From Xanthomonas bromi (GTDB lineage Bacteria > Pseudomonadota > Gammaproteobacteria > Xanthomonadales > Xanthomonadaceae): a stretch of 64,000 bases of DNA. This document shows, piece after piece, positions 39,177-51,042 of this stretch. The first letter of the stretch is position 1. Each line of letters starts with the position of its first letter. The notes under the pieces were generated by a model, which saw nothing but the letters and a program-made list of their open reading frames with translations, did not search any database and was not told the DNA's origin. A program made the position numbers and the translations under genes. The stretch lies in assembly GCF_900092025.1 (NCBI RefSeq), contig NZ_FLTX01000008.1, positions 62,001 through 126,000 on the forward strand, given 5' to 3'.

Positions 39177-40178
39177 TTATGCCGCCTGTTGATTCGCAGG
39201 CGTGGCGGCGGCTTGCTGTTCGCCGTTGAGCCACACCATCTTGGCGCGCAGCTTCTTGCCCACTTCCTCGATCGGGTGCTCCAGATCGGCCTGCTTGAAC
39301 TTGGTGTAGTTCGGCAGGCCGGCGTCGTATTCGGCCACCCAGTTTTTGGTGAAGGTACCGTTCTGGATGTCGGTCAGCACGTCCTTCATGCGCGCCTTGG
39401 TGCTGGCGTCGATCACGCGCGGGCCGCTCACATAGTCGCCGTATTGCGCGGTTTCGGAAACGAATTCCAGCATGCGGGTGATGCCGCCTTCGTAGAACAG
39501 GTCCACGATCAGCTTCAATTCGTGCAGCACTTCGTAGTATGCGATCTCAGGCTGATAGCCCGCTTCCACCAATACTTCGAAACCGGCCTGTACCAGCGAA
39601 GAAGCGCCGCCGCACAGCACCGCCTGCTCGCCGAATAGATCGGTCTCGGTCTCTTCCTTGAAGGTGGTTTTGATGATGTTGGCGCGCGCGCCGCCCAGGC
39701 CGCCGGCATAGGTCAGCGCGAACTGCTCGGCCTTGCCGCTGGTGTCCTGGTACACCGCGTAGATGCACGGCACGCCGCGGCCGATTTCGTACTCGCGACG
39801 TACCAGTGCGCCCGGGCCCTTGGGCGCGACCAGCACCACGTCCAGATCGGCGCGCGGCTTGATCATGTCGAAATGCACGTTCAAGCCGTGCGCGAACAGC
39901 AGGCAGGCGCCCTGCTTCATGTTCGGGGCGATGACGTCTTCATAGAGCTTCTTCTGCACCATGTCCGGGGTCAGGATGGCGACTAGGTCAGCCGTCTTCA
40001 CTGCGTCGGACGGCGCCACGACGGTGAAGCCATCTGCTTGCGCCTTGGATTCGGTCGGGCCGCCGGGCCGCAGGCCGACAGTGACGTCGAAGCCGGAATC
40101 GCGCAGGTTCAGCGCATGTGCGCGGCCCTGGCTGCCGTAGCCGATGATCGCGATTTTCGGTTGGGTGTCGTTGCTCAT
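39177..40178 (-). CDS. ilvC: Ketol-acid reductoisomerase
   Basis: This 333-residue class I enzyme converts acetolactate to dihydroxyisovalerate using NADPH and Mg. It has the dinucleotide fold [27 protein letters not shown]-like [34 protein letters not shown], and the knotted domain with the metal ligands in [16 protein letters not shown] and [20 protein letters not shown]. The upstream AAGGACATTCC is its ribosome-binding site. It is the first structural gene behind the ilv attenuator. Confidence 0.96.
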   Translation of the reverse strand: MSNDTQPKIAIIGYGSQGRAHALNLRDSGFDVTVGLRPGGPTESKAQADGFTVVAPSDAVKTADLVAILTPDMVQKKLYEDVIAPNMKQGACLLFAHGLNVHFDMIKPRADLDVVLVAPKGPGALVRREYEIGRGVPCIYAVYQDTSGKAEQFALTYAGGLGGARANIIKTTFKEETETDLFGEQAVLCGGASSLVQAGFEVLVEAGYQPEIAYYEVLHELKLIVDLFYEGGITRMLEFVSETAQYGDYVSGPRVIDASTKARMKDVLTDIQNGTFTKNWVAEYDAGLPNYTKFKQADLEHPIEEVGKKLRAKMVWLNGEQQAAATPANQQAA

Positions 40179-40390
40179 GGAATGTCCTTAGCGGGGTTGG
40201 CAGTGAAGATGGGAGGTGAATAAACGGCTCAGCCGGCAGTGCGGACACTGGCAGACTGAGCAAAGCGGAGAAGAGCGATGGCACTGCGCAGTCAACCAGC
40301 GGCACCCACGCGTGGCTGGGCCTTGCTGGGGTGTTTGGCGGACGTGGCAGTGATGTCGTTCATGTCATTCGAAACTTTTGGTGATCCCTG

Positions 40391-40490
40391 AAACGCGAAA
40401 CCCCGCGCCGTTGCCGGTGCGGGGTCTGATCGAAGCCTGCTGTGTTTGTTGCCTACACAAAGCCTCGTCCCGCACCGGTTGGCGAGGTAA
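40391..40490 (-). promoter_or_regulatory. ilv-leu operon transcription attenuator
   Basis: Read leftward, three mutually exclusive foldings can be drawn. Segment 1 (CCTCG) pairs with CGAGG around 40464-40486, enclosing segment 2. Segment 2 (CCGGTGCGGG, 40478-40469) is the exact complement of segment 3 (CCCGCACCGG, 40423-40414). Segment 3 also pairs with segment 4 (CGGCGCGGGG, 40410-40401) to give a terminator stem of 10 base pairs with one mismatch, followed by TTTCGCGTTT. This is the classical layout: ribosomes stalled on Leu/Val/Ile codons just upstream free segment 2 to prevent the terminator, so the operon is expressed when these amino acids are scarce. Confidence 0.85.
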
Positions 40491-40575
40491 TAAGTACGAG
40501 CACGAGAAGCGACGTTGCCGGCGCGCCGACCGGCGCGGACATCAGGACGTTCGAGGTGGTGTGTTGGTGCGGCAT
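40453..40575 (-). CDS. ilvL: Attenuator leader peptide rich in Leu, Val and Ile
   Basis: This 40-codon reading frame begins MPHQHTTSNVLMSAPVGAPA and continues TSLLVLVLITSPTGAGRGFV before TAG. Seven consecutive codons are for the operon's end products (Leu-Leu-Val-Leu-Val-Leu-Ile: CTT CTC GTG CTC GTA CTT ATT), placed directly before attenuator segment 1. The ATG at 40575 lies at about the predicted transcript start, so translation might be leaderless; the ATG at 40542 would give a 29-residue peptide. Neither has a strong ribosome-binding site. The peptide itself needs no function. Confidence 0.8.
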   Translation of the reverse strand: MPHQHTTSNVLMSAPVGAPATSLLVLVLITSPTGAGRGFV

Positions 40576-40582
40576 GGATTGG

Positions 40583-40612
40583 AGATAACCATCGCGGCAA
40601 CCAGGGTGTCAA
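40583..40612 (-). promoter_or_regulatory. Promoter of the ilvC-ilvG-ilvM-leuA operon
   Basis: Read leftward, TTGACA (40612-40607) is a perfect sigma-70 -35 box, and TTATCT (40588-40583) a good -10 box, 18 bases apart. It lies immediately upstream of the leader peptide, so the predicted transcript begins near 40576 and covers the whole attenuator. Confidence 0.75.
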
Positions 40613-40836
40613 CCCTTGCGCATGAAATCGCCGCGTCGATGTCCAGACGCGCGTGCGAAGCCGCGTGGCAGCAGCATGGTTACCGCTGAAACCGGATTGG
40701 TTCGGCCCAATCATGGCGGGCGTCGGTCACCATCTGCGCGGCATCAGGGCAGGCTTCCATGCGTCGGCCGAACGGCATGGCTCGGCCCGCTGGTATGGTT
40801 GGCACTTCATTCTTCGTGTCATGGAGACCACCTCTC

Positions 40837-42546
40837 ATGCGTTGCGTACCTGTGTTGTTGGTGTCTGCTCTGGCGCTGCTTGCGCCGCCCCTCGGCGCCG
40901 CCGACCGCGTCACCGGGCAGCCGTTTGCCACCCGCTCGGAAGTCATCGCGCCGCATGCCATGGCCGCCACCTCGCAGCCGCTGGCCACGCAGATCGCGTT
41001 GGATGTGATGAAGGACGGCGGCTCGGCGGTGGACGCGGCGATCGCCGCCAATGCGGCGCTGGGCTTGATGGAGCCAACCGGCAACGGCGTGGGTGGAGAC
41101 CTGTTCGCCATCGTCTGGGATCCCAAGACCCACAAGCTCTACGGCTACAACGGCTCGGGCCGTTCGCCCAAATCGCTGACCCTGGCCGAGTTCCAGCGCC
41201 GCGGGCTGAAGGACATTCCGCCGACCGGCCCGCTGCCGGTGTCGGTGCCGGGCGCGGTGGACGGCTGGTTTGCCCTGCACGAGCGCTTCGGCCGCAAGCC
41301 GATGGCGCAGAACCTGGCGCCGGCCATCCGCTACGCCCGCGAAGGCCATCCGGTGGCCGAAACCATTGCCTATTATTGGGACCGCTCGGTGCCGCGGCTG
41401 TCGCAGTACCCCGGCTTCAAGGAACAGTTCACCATCGACGGGCACGCCCCGCGCAAGGGCGAGCTGTGGAAGAACCCGAACCTGGCCAACACGCTGCAGC
41501 AGATCGCCGACGGCGGCCGCGATGCGTTCTACAAGGGGCAGATCGCACGCACCATTGGCGCCTATTTCAAGGCCAACGGCGGCTACCTGAGCTATGGAGA
41601 CATGGCCAGCCACCAGGGCGAATGGGTGGAGCCGGTCAGCACCAATTACCGCGGCGTTGATGTGTGGGAGTTGCCGCCCAACAGCCAGGGCATCGCGGCG
41701 CTGCAGATGCTCAACATCCTGGAAGGCTACGATTTCTCCAAGATTCCGTTTGGCTCGCCCGAGCACGTGCACCTGTTCACCGAGGCCAAGAAGCTGGCGT
41801 TTGCCGACCGTGCGCGTTTCTATGCCGACCCGGCTTTCCAGCCCGCGCCGTTGACCAAACTGGTGTCCAAGGAGTATGCGGCCCAGCGCCGGTCGCTGAT
41901 CTCGATGGACAAGGCCTTGAAGGAAGTGCAGCCCGGCACGCCCAAGCAACTGGAAGAGGGCGACACCATCTACATGACCGTGGCCGACGCCGACGGCATG
42001 ATGGTCTCGCTGATCCAGTCCAATTACCGCGGCATGGGGAGCGGCATGGCGCCGCCGGGGCTGGGCTTCATCCTGCAGGACCGCGGCGAGATGTTCGTGC
42101 TGAAGAAGGACCACCCCAACGGCTATGCGCCGGGCAAGCGGCCGTTCCAGACCATCATCCCCGCATTCGTCACCAAGGAAGGCAAGCCGTGGCTGAGCTT
42201 CGGCGTGATGGGCGGGGCGATGCAACCGCAGGGCCACGTGCAGATCGTGATGAACCTGGTGGATTTCCACATGAACCTGCAGGAAGCCGGCGACGCGCCG
42301 CGCATCCAGCACGAGGGCTCCACCGAGCCCACCGGCCAGGCCACCGCGATGAGCGATGGCGGCGAGCTCAATCTGGAAACCGGCTTTTCCTACGACACCA
42401 TCCGCGCGCTGATGCGCAAAGGCCACCGGGTGATCTTTGCCGACGGCCCGTATGGTGGTTACCAGGCCATTGCGCGCGACCCGGTCAACGGGGTGTATTA
42501 CGGTGCGTCGGAAAGCCGCAAGGACGGGCAGGCTGCCGGTTATTGA
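40837..42546 (+). CDS. ggt: Gamma-glutamyltransferase
   Basis: This 569-residue periplasmic or secreted Ntn-hydrolase starts with a signal peptide ([21 protein letters not shown]). The large-subunit part has [36 protein letters not shown] and [19 protein letters not shown]. The autocleavage site lies at [17 protein letters not shown], where Thr in the DT pair should become the N-terminal nucleophile. [15 protein letters not shown] and the final [15 protein letters not shown] block follow. It breaks gamma-glutamyl bonds such as in glutathione. The start at 40837 was chosen for the signal peptide; 5 bases earlier sequence has no better site. The chemoreceptor gene follows after 77 bases. Confidence 0.93.
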   Translation: MRCVPVLLVSALALLAPPLGAADRVTGQPFATRSEVIAPHAMAATSQPLATQIALDVMKDGGSAVDAAIAANAALGLMEPTGNGVGGDLFAIVWDPKTHKLYGYNGSGRSPKSLTLAEFQRRGLKDIPPTGPLPVSVPGAVDGWFALHERFGRKPMAQNLAPAIRYAREGHPVAETIAYYWDRSVPRLSQYPGFKEQFTIDGHAPRKGELWKNPNLANTLQQIADGGRDAFYKGQIARTIGAYFKANGGYLSYGDMASHQGEWVEPVSTNYRGVDVWELPPNSQGIAALQMLNILEGYDFSKIPFGSPEHVHLFTEAKKLAFADRARFYADPAFQPAPLTKLVSKEYAAQRRSLISMDKALKEVQPGTPKQLEEGDTIYMTVADADGMMVSLIQSNYRGMGSGMAPPGLGFILQDRGEMFVLKKDHPNGYAPGKRPFQTIIPAFVTKEGKPWLSFGVMGGAMQPQGHVQIVMNLVDFHMNLQEAGDAPRIQHEGSTEPTGQATAMSDGGELNLETGFSYDTIRALMRKGHRVIFADGPYGGYQAIARDPVNGVYYGASESRKDGQAAGY

Positions 42547-42623
42547 GCCAGCCGCCACGGATGAGTCCGCCTCAACTCTGCCTGCCGCGCGCCGCTAACC
42601 AAAGTGATGGATTAGGAATCCCC

Positions 42624-44453
42624 ATGAGCTCGATGCAATCGCCTGACATGCCGTCGCAAGCGCGCGCGACCCTGCTGCCCGACGCACCGGTCGCCTTGCT
42701 GCAGTTATCGGCCGAGGCGTGTGTGGTGGCGTGCAACCGCGCCGGCCTGGATGTGCTGGGCAAGACGGCGGCCGAACTGCAGGGGGCGCCGGCCTCGGTG
42801 GTGTGGGGATTGAGTGCCACCGACCTGGTTGGCGACGAAGGGGTATGGGCGGCACCGGGCGACGACCCGGCCCGGCGCGTGCGTTACATGCGCGACCGCG
42901 AGCACGGCGGCTGGATGCTGTCGCTGCCGCATGTGGAGACCGCAATCTTGTTGCGTGAAGCCACGCGTCTGGCCGACGGTAGCCGCCCGGTGCCGATCTC
43001 GCCGCTGCTGCAACCGCTGGTCGCGCGCCTGCAGGCCGAGCACGAAGACCGTACGGTGCTGGAGCGCACCGCGCAGGCGCTGGCCGGCTGCGAGCTGGAT
43101 CTGCTGCTCCCGCCGGGCCTGGCGGATTCCGACATGGGCCGCCGGTTGCAGGCCGGCTTCGGCAATCTGGCCGAAGCGATCCGCCAGGCGGTCGCGCTGT
43201 CGGTGCAGATCGCCGCCGAAGTGCCGCCGTTGGTGGCCGAAAACGACGAGATGGTGCGCCAGTCGCAAGCGCAGACCGCGGCACTGGACGGTGCACGCAC
43301 TGCAGTAGTGCGGCTGTCGTCGAGCCTGCAGGACGTCAACACCGAGCTGGCGCAAGTGATCGCGCTGGCCGCCAGCGCCGATGACAGCGCGCGGCAAGGC
43401 GTCGCTGCGGCGCATGCGCTGGGTCAAGCCATGCACGAGGTGGAACGCCGCGCGGCACGCGCGGGCGAAGTCATCGATTCGGTGGCGTTCCAGACCAATA
43501 TCCTGTCGATCAACGCCAGCATCGAAGCCGCGCACGCCGGCGATGCCGGGCGAGGCTTTGCGGTGGTCGCCACCGAGATCCGCCGCCTGGCCGAACGTGC
43601 CGCTGCGGCGGCGCGCGATGTGCGCGCGATCCTGGCCGAAACCAGCGCCGCGGTGGGCGAGGGCGCGGCTTCCGCGCGCGGTACCGAGGCGGTGCTCGAT
43701 GGCATCACCCGTGTGCTCGGGCAGGCCAGTGGCGCAATGACCACGGTGGCCGGGCGCATCCAGGCCCAGGACGGCGAAATTCGCGGCATTGAGCGTGCGG
43801 TGGATGGCGTAGTGGCGCTGGGGCGCAGCAATCTGCAGCACGCCGCGCACGTGGCCGAACGCAGCGAAGCGCTGGAACGCGGGACCGAAACCCTGCGCGA
43901 TTGCGTGGGCCTGTTCCGCCTGCCGCCCGATCCGCTGCAGGTGCCCAGACATGCGCGCGTCAAGGAACTCGCCGTCGCCACGGCGGGCAAGATCGGCACT
44001 GCACTGGCGCAAGCCATTGCGCGCGGGCAGATCGAGGAAGCGGCGCTATTCGCGCGGACCTACATGCCGATCGTGGGCGTGGAGCCACCCAAGTTCAGCA
44101 CCGACTTCGATGCGCTCTGCGACCAGCTACTGCCCGCATTGCAAGAGCCGCTGCTGGACGCGCACCCGTGGATCGTCTTCGCGATCTGCGCCAATCCCGA
44201 TGGCTACGTGCCCACCCACAATCTGCGTTTCACCCAGCCGCTGACCGGCGATGCCAAACGCGATCTGGTCGGCAACCGCACCAAGCACAAATTCACCGAC
44301 CGCGTCGGCCGCAGCGTCGGCGCGCACACCGACCCGTACCGCCTGCAGGTCTACCGCCGCGATACCGGCCAGATCATGTTCGATCTGTCTGCACCGATCT
44401 TCGTCGGCCGCAAGCATTGGGGCGGTCTGCGGGTGGGCTATACGCTGGAGTGA
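42624..44453 (+). CDS. Soluble methyl-accepting chemotaxis-type receptor
   Basis: This 609-residue protein has no membrane segment. Residues 20-110 are PAS-like ([34 protein letters not shown]). A coiled-coil signalling domain spans about 190-425 with the receptor tip [20 protein letters not shown], then [20 protein letters not shown]. The C-terminal 140 residues form a separate domain ([60 protein letters not shown]) resembling a cytoplasmic cache-like sensor seen in some chemoreceptors. It would signal to CheA in the cytosol, perhaps for an internal ligand. The start follows GGAATCCCC. Confidence 0.85.
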   Translation: MSSMQSPDMPSQARATLLPDAPVALLQLSAEACVVACNRAGLDVLGKTAAELQGAPASVVWGLSATDLVGDEGVWAAPGDDPARRVRYMRDREHGGWMLSLPHVETAILLREATRLADGSRPVPISPLLQPLVARLQAEHEDRTVLERTAQALAGCELDLLLPPGLADSDMGRRLQAGFGNLAEAIRQAVALSVQIAAEVPPLVAENDEMVRQSQAQTAALDGARTAVVRLSSSLQDVNTELAQVIALAASADDSARQGVAAAHALGQAMHEVERRAARAGEVIDSVAFQTNILSINASIEAAHAGDAGRGFAVVATEIRRLAERAAAAARDVRAILAETSAAVGEGAASARGTEAVLDGITRVLGQASGAMTTVAGRIQAQDGEIRGIERAVDGVVALGRSNLQHAAHVAERSEALERGTETLRDCVGLFRLPPDPLQVPRHARVKELAVATAGKIGTALAQAIARGQIEEAALFARTYMPIVGVEPPKFSTDFDALCDQLLPALQEPLLDAHPWIVFAICANPDGYVPTHNLRFTQPLTGDAKRDLVGNRTKHKFTDRVGRSVGAHTDPYRLQVYRRDTGQIMFDLSAPIFVGRKHWGGLRVGYTLE

Positions 44454-44465
44454 GGTCGACCGGCG

Positions 44466-44954
44466 TTACTGCGGCGTGGCCGGCGGGGTGCTGCCCGCCG
44501 ATGCGGTTGTCGGGCTGCTTGGCTGCTTGGCCAGGATGCGGTCGAGGGTGCGATAGAAGGCGATCTGGTTGGCGTCTTTGTAAAACCCGTGACCTTGGCG
44601 CCAGTCCCATTGCAGATCATCCACGTCGTAACGGGTCTGACGCCAACACGCTGTGCTGCTGGCCGTGCGGGTCGCTGGACACCAATACCGCCGGGCCGCA
44701 GGAGACGCGGTACCAGCCATAGACACGTGCGGGCTGGTCGGCAAGGCAAGCGGGTGCCAATTGGCCTGCACCTGCGTCAGCGCTGTCCAGCCGTTGCCGT
44801 TGCGGCGCAACGGCAGCGAATTGTCGTCGTCATCGGTGCCGTACGCGTACTTCGCCACACCATCATTGTCGAGCACGAACCTCAGGCGCGGGACGTCGAT
44901 GTCGGCCATCAGCCGGTGGGTGGCGGTGCTGGCATCCACGTCGTACCGCTGCAA
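44466..44954 (-). pseudogene. S9 prolyl-oligopeptidase-family remnant
   Basis: Leftward reading gives pieces of a secreted S9 peptidase in more than one frame: VPRLRFVLDNDGVAKYAYGT and RRNGNGWTALTQVQANWHPL (beta-propeller), then in a second frame ARVYGWYRVSCGPAVLVSSD, then back to DVDDLQWDW joined directly to the C-terminal GHGFYKDANQIAFYRTLDRI, which carries the catalytic His neighbourhood. The alpha/beta-hydrolase core with the Ser nucleophile is absent and the 5' end is missing. It is a remnant with an internal deletion and frameshifts. The family call comes from remembered motifs. Confidence 0.6.
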
Positions 44955-45170
44955 GGGGGCGATAAAAATTGCCGCCGGACTGCGGCGGCACGGAAAGAGA
45001 GCAGGTGTTTGGTTGTTGCGTGGCCACGCTGGCCAGCCGATGTGACGCGAACATGTCTGGGCATGCCAGCTGCACCGCTGCGTTCATCCAACAGCTTCCG
45101 CTTGGCCGGGCAGTGCGCCACACGCCATGCGCGCATGCGCCCGCTAGCGGCGATGTGGTTTAATCGCCGC

Positions 45171-47256
<2,086 letters not shown>

Positions 47257-47650
47257 CGTTACATCGAGCCGTTTCAGATACCCCGCGCGACACCCGCTTA
47301 GGAAAAATTCAGCTTGGCGGTGCCTAGACCGTATCGCGGTGCGCAAGTGCCGCGCTGCGATGAGCTGCAAGCGATGACAGCGGATAAGGGTTTCGGCCGA
47401 TTTAGCTGAATCGCGGTTAAAAAAATCGCGCCAGAAGGCGCGAAGGCTACGTCATAATTATTTGAATTCGTCGGCGAGAGAGAGAGCCTGAGGCTGCCGC
47501 CTGTCATAGGAAGCAACGGGGGATAGCGTAAAATCTGCACCACGGGGATGCATGACACAGTCGGTCGTGCTCCTTTGCTGAATTTGGCGTTTCGCGGTAG
47601 GCGTTGCGTTCTTTTGTAGTCCTTTTGCATGGCGATGCGTTTTTTTGCCG
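47257..47650. other. Intergenic region thiC / ToxR-like regulator, with orphan hairpin
   Basis: This roughly 390-base gap contains no gene I can support. TCGCGCC-AGAA-GGCGCGA at 47426-47443 makes a 7-base-pair stem preceded by seven A residues, so it would stop leftward, not rightward, transcription. No leftward gene starts to its right. The promoter of the ToxR-like gene must lie in 47450-47640. Confidence 0.5.
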
Positions 47651-49990
47651 ATGAGTGTTCCTCGCGTTACTGCAATGCCATCGGGCCGGCTACGTGTCGG
47701 TCAGTGCGTGGTCGACGTCGCCTCGCGCGAGGTGCACGCACCGGCTGCAAAGCGGCCGCTGCGTCTGGCGCCGAAATCCCTGGCTGTATTGCTGACCCTG
47801 GCACGACAGCCGGGCCAGGTGGTCACGCGCGAGCAGCTGCTCGCCGAGGTCTGGCCCGATACCTTGCCGACCAACGATGTGGTGACCCAGGCGGTCACGC
47901 AGCTGCGCAAGGCGTTTGCCACTCACGGCGGGCAGCGCTCGGAGCACATCGAGACGATTGCCAAAACCGGCTATCGCTTGATGGCGGCGGTCGTGTGGGA
48001 AGCGCATGCACCTGGATCGACAACGCTGCCGCATGAGGCGCCTGGCGTGCACGCGCCCGAGCCGGCGCAACCGGACGAGGGCGCGGCGTCCGTCTCCGAC
48101 CAGTTCGGCACTGCTGTGCAACGCATCCCTACCTCGCCCGCCCAGCCAGCAGCGCCACGGCAGTGGCGCTGGATGGCGCTGGCAGTTGCCAGCGTGGCCT
48201 TGCTGATCGTACTGGGTCTCGCAGTGCGGACCTTGTGGCGACGGGTCCCGGTAACTGAGGCTGTGCACGCGTCTGCCGTGTTGGGCAGTCCCAAACGGCC
48301 GTACCAGGTGATTACCGCAGGCGGCGGATTCGATCTCACACCGAGCCTGTCGCCGGATGGCGCGATTGTGGCGTACGCGTCACTGATCAGCGGCCGCGTC
48401 GGCACCTCGATCCTGGTCAAGACCACCGACAACGCCTATCCGCGGGTGTTGGAGACGCCCGCGCCAGGCGTTTCGGATCGTTTGCCGGCATGGTCGCCGG
48501 ATGGCGGCGAGATCGCCTTTTCCAGGCAGGCGCCCGATGGCAGCTGCCGGATCATGATTGCCGCCGCCACCGGGCCTGCGGCGTCACGCGAAGTAGTGCG
48601 GTGCGACGGTACGGACATGCTGAGTTTCAGCTGGTCGCCGGATGGGCGCGCACTGGTGTTCGGCAGCATGACCGGCACCTACGGCGCAGCACGCATGCGT
48701 CGCCTGGATCTGAAAACCAGGCAGTGGCAAACGCTGGACTATCCTGCGCAAGCGGGTGATTTCGATTACGCACCGCGTTACTCGCCCGATGGGCATTGGA
48801 TCGTGTTTCTGCGTAATCCGCAGCTTGGGGATCTGTGGCGGATTCCGGCCGAAGGCGGCGCTGCCGAACGGCTCACTCACGACAACGCCGATATCCGTGG
48901 CTGGAGCTGGTTACCCGATGGCTGCGGTTTGATCTTCGGGCGTCGCGTGGACAGCGAAGCGCGGCTGTATCGCCTGGATCTGCTCGACCGCAGTCTGCAC
49001 GACCTGGGCGTGGACGATGCGCAGGCGCCGGACGTGGCGCACGGCCACTTGGTGTTCGTGCAACGCAAACCGCAGTTCGGCGTGTATCAGGTCATTCGCG
49101 ACACCATGAATGGTGGCTACATTCGCCGTCGCCTGTTTCCTTCCAGCGGGCGCGATGATCAGCCCATGATCGCGCCGGACGGGCGTCAGTTGATCTTTGC
49201 CTCCAATCGGTCCGGCGCATACGGGCTGTGGTGGGGCGATGTCGGCAAGCCCGGCTCGGTGCGCTTGATCGAAGGGCTACGCCCGGACTCGCGTCAGGCC
49301 GCGGACTGGTCAGCCGATTCGCAGCGCGTGCTGGTCAGCGGCAGCGATGCAGCCGGGCATGCTGCGCTATTCGAAGTGACTCCCGCTAGCGGCCAGGTGG
49401 TGCGCCTACCTGTGCCGCAGCCGCGCCCGTTGCAGGCGATCCACGTTCCCAATCCCGATCACTTGCTGGTAGTTGCTGCTGCAGAGGACGGGCATACGTT
49501 CGCAACGCTGTACGACCGGCGCAGCAGCCCCTGGCGCGCGCTGGCAACGCTGGCGGACGTCTCGCAGTTACGACTGGATCGCGTCAGCGGACAGGTGTTG
49601 CTGACTCGTCTCAGCGGCGGCGGCGTCTGGCAGATCGCCCCGTCGCTTGCCGCCGATACCTTGCAAGCGATCGATCTGAAACAGCCATCGCGCTGGCGTT
49701 ATCGCAGTTGGGCGCCGGGCATGAAGGGCAGTTTGCATTACCTGTCTTCGAACAGCAGCTGTGCCACCTATGATGGCGAGCTACGCAGCGGTCGCGGGCA
49801 ATGTCTGGACGTGGTTAAGTTCATCACGATCAACGGTTTCAGCCTGGACCAGCGTGACGGAACGCTTTACCTGGCACTGGCAGAAGAAGATGGCAGTTCG
49901 ATCGCCTACATGGCGCTGCCGCAGCCTTCTGCGGCACCCGTTGGTGTAATCGCTAACTTGTTGTCAGTGTTGAGAAACATTGCCTCGTAA
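47651..49990 (+). CDS. ToxR/CadC-like membrane regulator with periplasmic beta-propeller
   Basis: This 779-residue protein has an OmpR-type winged helix at about 10-110 (RLRVGQCVVDVASREVHAPA, LRLAPKSLAVLLTLARQPGQ, VWPDTLPTNDVVTQAVTQLR, AKTGYRLMA). One membrane helix follows at about 170-190 (MALAVASVALLIVLGLAV). The large periplasmic part from 210 has TolB-like WD40/PD40 blades (LTPSLSPDGAIVAYASL, PAWSPDGGEIAFSR, SWSPDGRALVFGS, APDGRQLIFASNRSG). It would sense outside the inner membrane and bind DNA from the membrane. The start is the ATG at 47651; a TTG two codons before is possible. AraC and TonB-receptor genes follow on the same strand. Confidence 0.88.
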   Translation: MSVPRVTAMPSGRLRVGQCVVDVASREVHAPAAKRPLRLAPKSLAVLLTLARQPGQVVTREQLLAEVWPDTLPTNDVVTQAVTQLRKAFATHGGQRSEHIETIAKTGYRLMAAVVWEAHAPGSTTLPHEAPGVHAPEPAQPDEGAASVSDQFGTAVQRIPTSPAQPAAPRQWRWMALAVASVALLIVLGLAVRTLWRRVPVTEAVHASAVLGSPKRPYQVITAGGGFDLTPSLSPDGAIVAYASLISGRVGTSILVKTTDNAYPRVLETPAPGVSDRLPAWSPDGGEIAFSRQAPDGSCRIMIAAATGPAASREVVRCDGTDMLSFSWSPDGRALVFGSMTGTYGAARMRRLDLKTRQWQTLDYPAQAGDFDYAPRYSPDGHWIVFLRNPQLGDLWRIPAEGGAAERLTHDNADIRGWSWLPDGCGLIFGRRVDSEARLYRLDLLDRSLHDLGVDDAQAPDVAHGHLVFVQRKPQFGVYQVIRDTMNGGYIRRRLFPSSGRDDQPMIAPDGRQLIFASNRSGAYGLWWGDVGKPGSVRLIEGLRPDSRQAADWSADSQRVLVSGSDAAGHAALFEVTPASGQVVRLPVPQPRPLQAIHVPNPDHLLVVAAAEDGHTFATLYDRRSSPWRALATLADVSQLRLDRVSGQVLLTRLSGGGVWQIAPSLAADTLQAIDLKQPSRWRYRSWAPGMKGSLHYLSSNSSCATYDGELRSGRGQCLDVVKFITINGFSLDQRDGTLYLALAEEDGSSIAYMALPQPSAAPVGVIANLLSVLRNIAS

Positions 49991-50100
49991 GTTCTTCGGA
50001 AAGGTTTCGTAGCGATTTCGGCACAGTTTCGTTAGAATCTCCTGACTGACGCCCGATTCAGCAAAACACTACGCACTCTCGTGTATTGGGGGCTGCCAAC

Positions 50101-50994
50101 ATGCAACAGGTCATCACCGCAGATAGGGGGCTTGCGCTCGCGCTGGATACCGCCAGTGAGTCGACATCGACCACCTGTCTGGCAGTCTCGCGGCTCGGCA
50201 GCATCCGCACCAGCGCAGCAACATTCACCTTGTGGTTACAGCTTCGCGGGCGCGCCTGGGTGGAATCCAAGGAAGGCCGTTTTCGTCTGCGCGCCGGAGA
50301 CTGGATCGCTTTCGACAAGGATTCCCACCCCACCGTGCAGGCAGACCGCAGCGCGCTCTGCGTGGGGGTCGCGCTGGATAGCGACAGCCTGCAATCGCTT
50401 GCTGAACTGACCGACGCGACGCTGTATCCCGGCCGCGCTCGATTGTCGCGCGGCGATCTGCGGATCGCCTTGCGCTTGTGGCGCAATGCCGCCGCACAGA
50501 GCGGCAGCGCGTTGGCGCGGCCGTTGTTGTTGCACCTGGCCGGGATGCAGCGCGATTTCATCGAGCAGGAACAGCGGTGCCCGGGGCGTTCCCGCAGCCG
50601 CCGACGCCAGGTATTCGGTCGCATGCAGCGCGCCCGGCTGTATTTGGAAGGCAATAGCGACCGCGTGGTGCGGATCAGCGAACTGGCGCAACTGACCAAC
50701 TTCTCCAGTTGGTATGTGTCCAAGACGTTTCAGAGCCTGTACGAAGAAAGCCCGCAGGCGTTGTCGGCACGCTTGCGACTGGAGCGGGCCTCGGACTTGC
50801 TGCGCGATACCTCGATGATGATCGGTGAGGTTGCAGCCGCCAGTGGGTTCGATAATTGCTGCAGCTTCGCACGCGCATTCCGTGCGCGTTTCGGCGTCTC
50901 CGCATCGCGTTATCGCGACCAGACGACCAATCCGCCAGATTCGGCAAAGCCACGGAACGTGACGCGCAAAGCGATGGCGTTCACGCAAACGTAA
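50101..50994 (+). CDS. AraC-family transcriptional regulator
   Basis: This 297-residue protein has an N-terminal cupin-like sensor (FTLWLQLRGRAWVESKEGRF, RLRAGDWIAFDKDSHPTVQ) and a C-terminal AraC domain with two helix-turn-helices at about 175-275 (RISELAQLTNFSSWYVSKTF, MMIGEVAAASGFDNCCSFAR, AFRARFGVSASRYR). It lies between the ToxR-like gene and the TonB receptor and ends 48 bases before the receptor, so the receptor is the likely target. An upstream TTG at 50086 could add five residues; I prefer the ATG. Confidence 0.88.
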   Translation: MQQVITADRGLALALDTASESTSTTCLAVSRLGSIRTSAATFTLWLQLRGRAWVESKEGRFRLRAGDWIAFDKDSHPTVQADRSALCVGVALDSDSLQSLAELTDATLYPGRARLSRGDLRIALRLWRNAAAQSGSALARPLLLHLAGMQRDFIEQEQRCPGRSRSRRRQVFGRMQRARLYLEGNSDRVVRISELAQLTNFSSWYVSKTFQSLYEESPQALSARLRLERASDLLRDTSMMIGEVAAASGFDNCCSFARAFRARFGVSASRYRDQTTNPPDSAKPRNVTRKAMAFTQT

Positions 50995-51042
50995 TTTGCA
51001 CGGGGGCGCTTAACGCGCCACTAACGAACCCTGGAGAGATTG

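Noticed and set aside
41664..42623. Long in-frame extension upstream of the chemoreceptor
   Set aside because: The frame runs through the gamma-glutamyltransferase gene out of register. The ATG at 42624 opens the PAS-like domain and lies after the transferase stop.
47298..47630. Leftward 110-codon frame upstream of the ToxR-like gene
   Set aside because: It has no recognisable domain, and its composition is like noncoding DNA. It could be real but nothing supports it.
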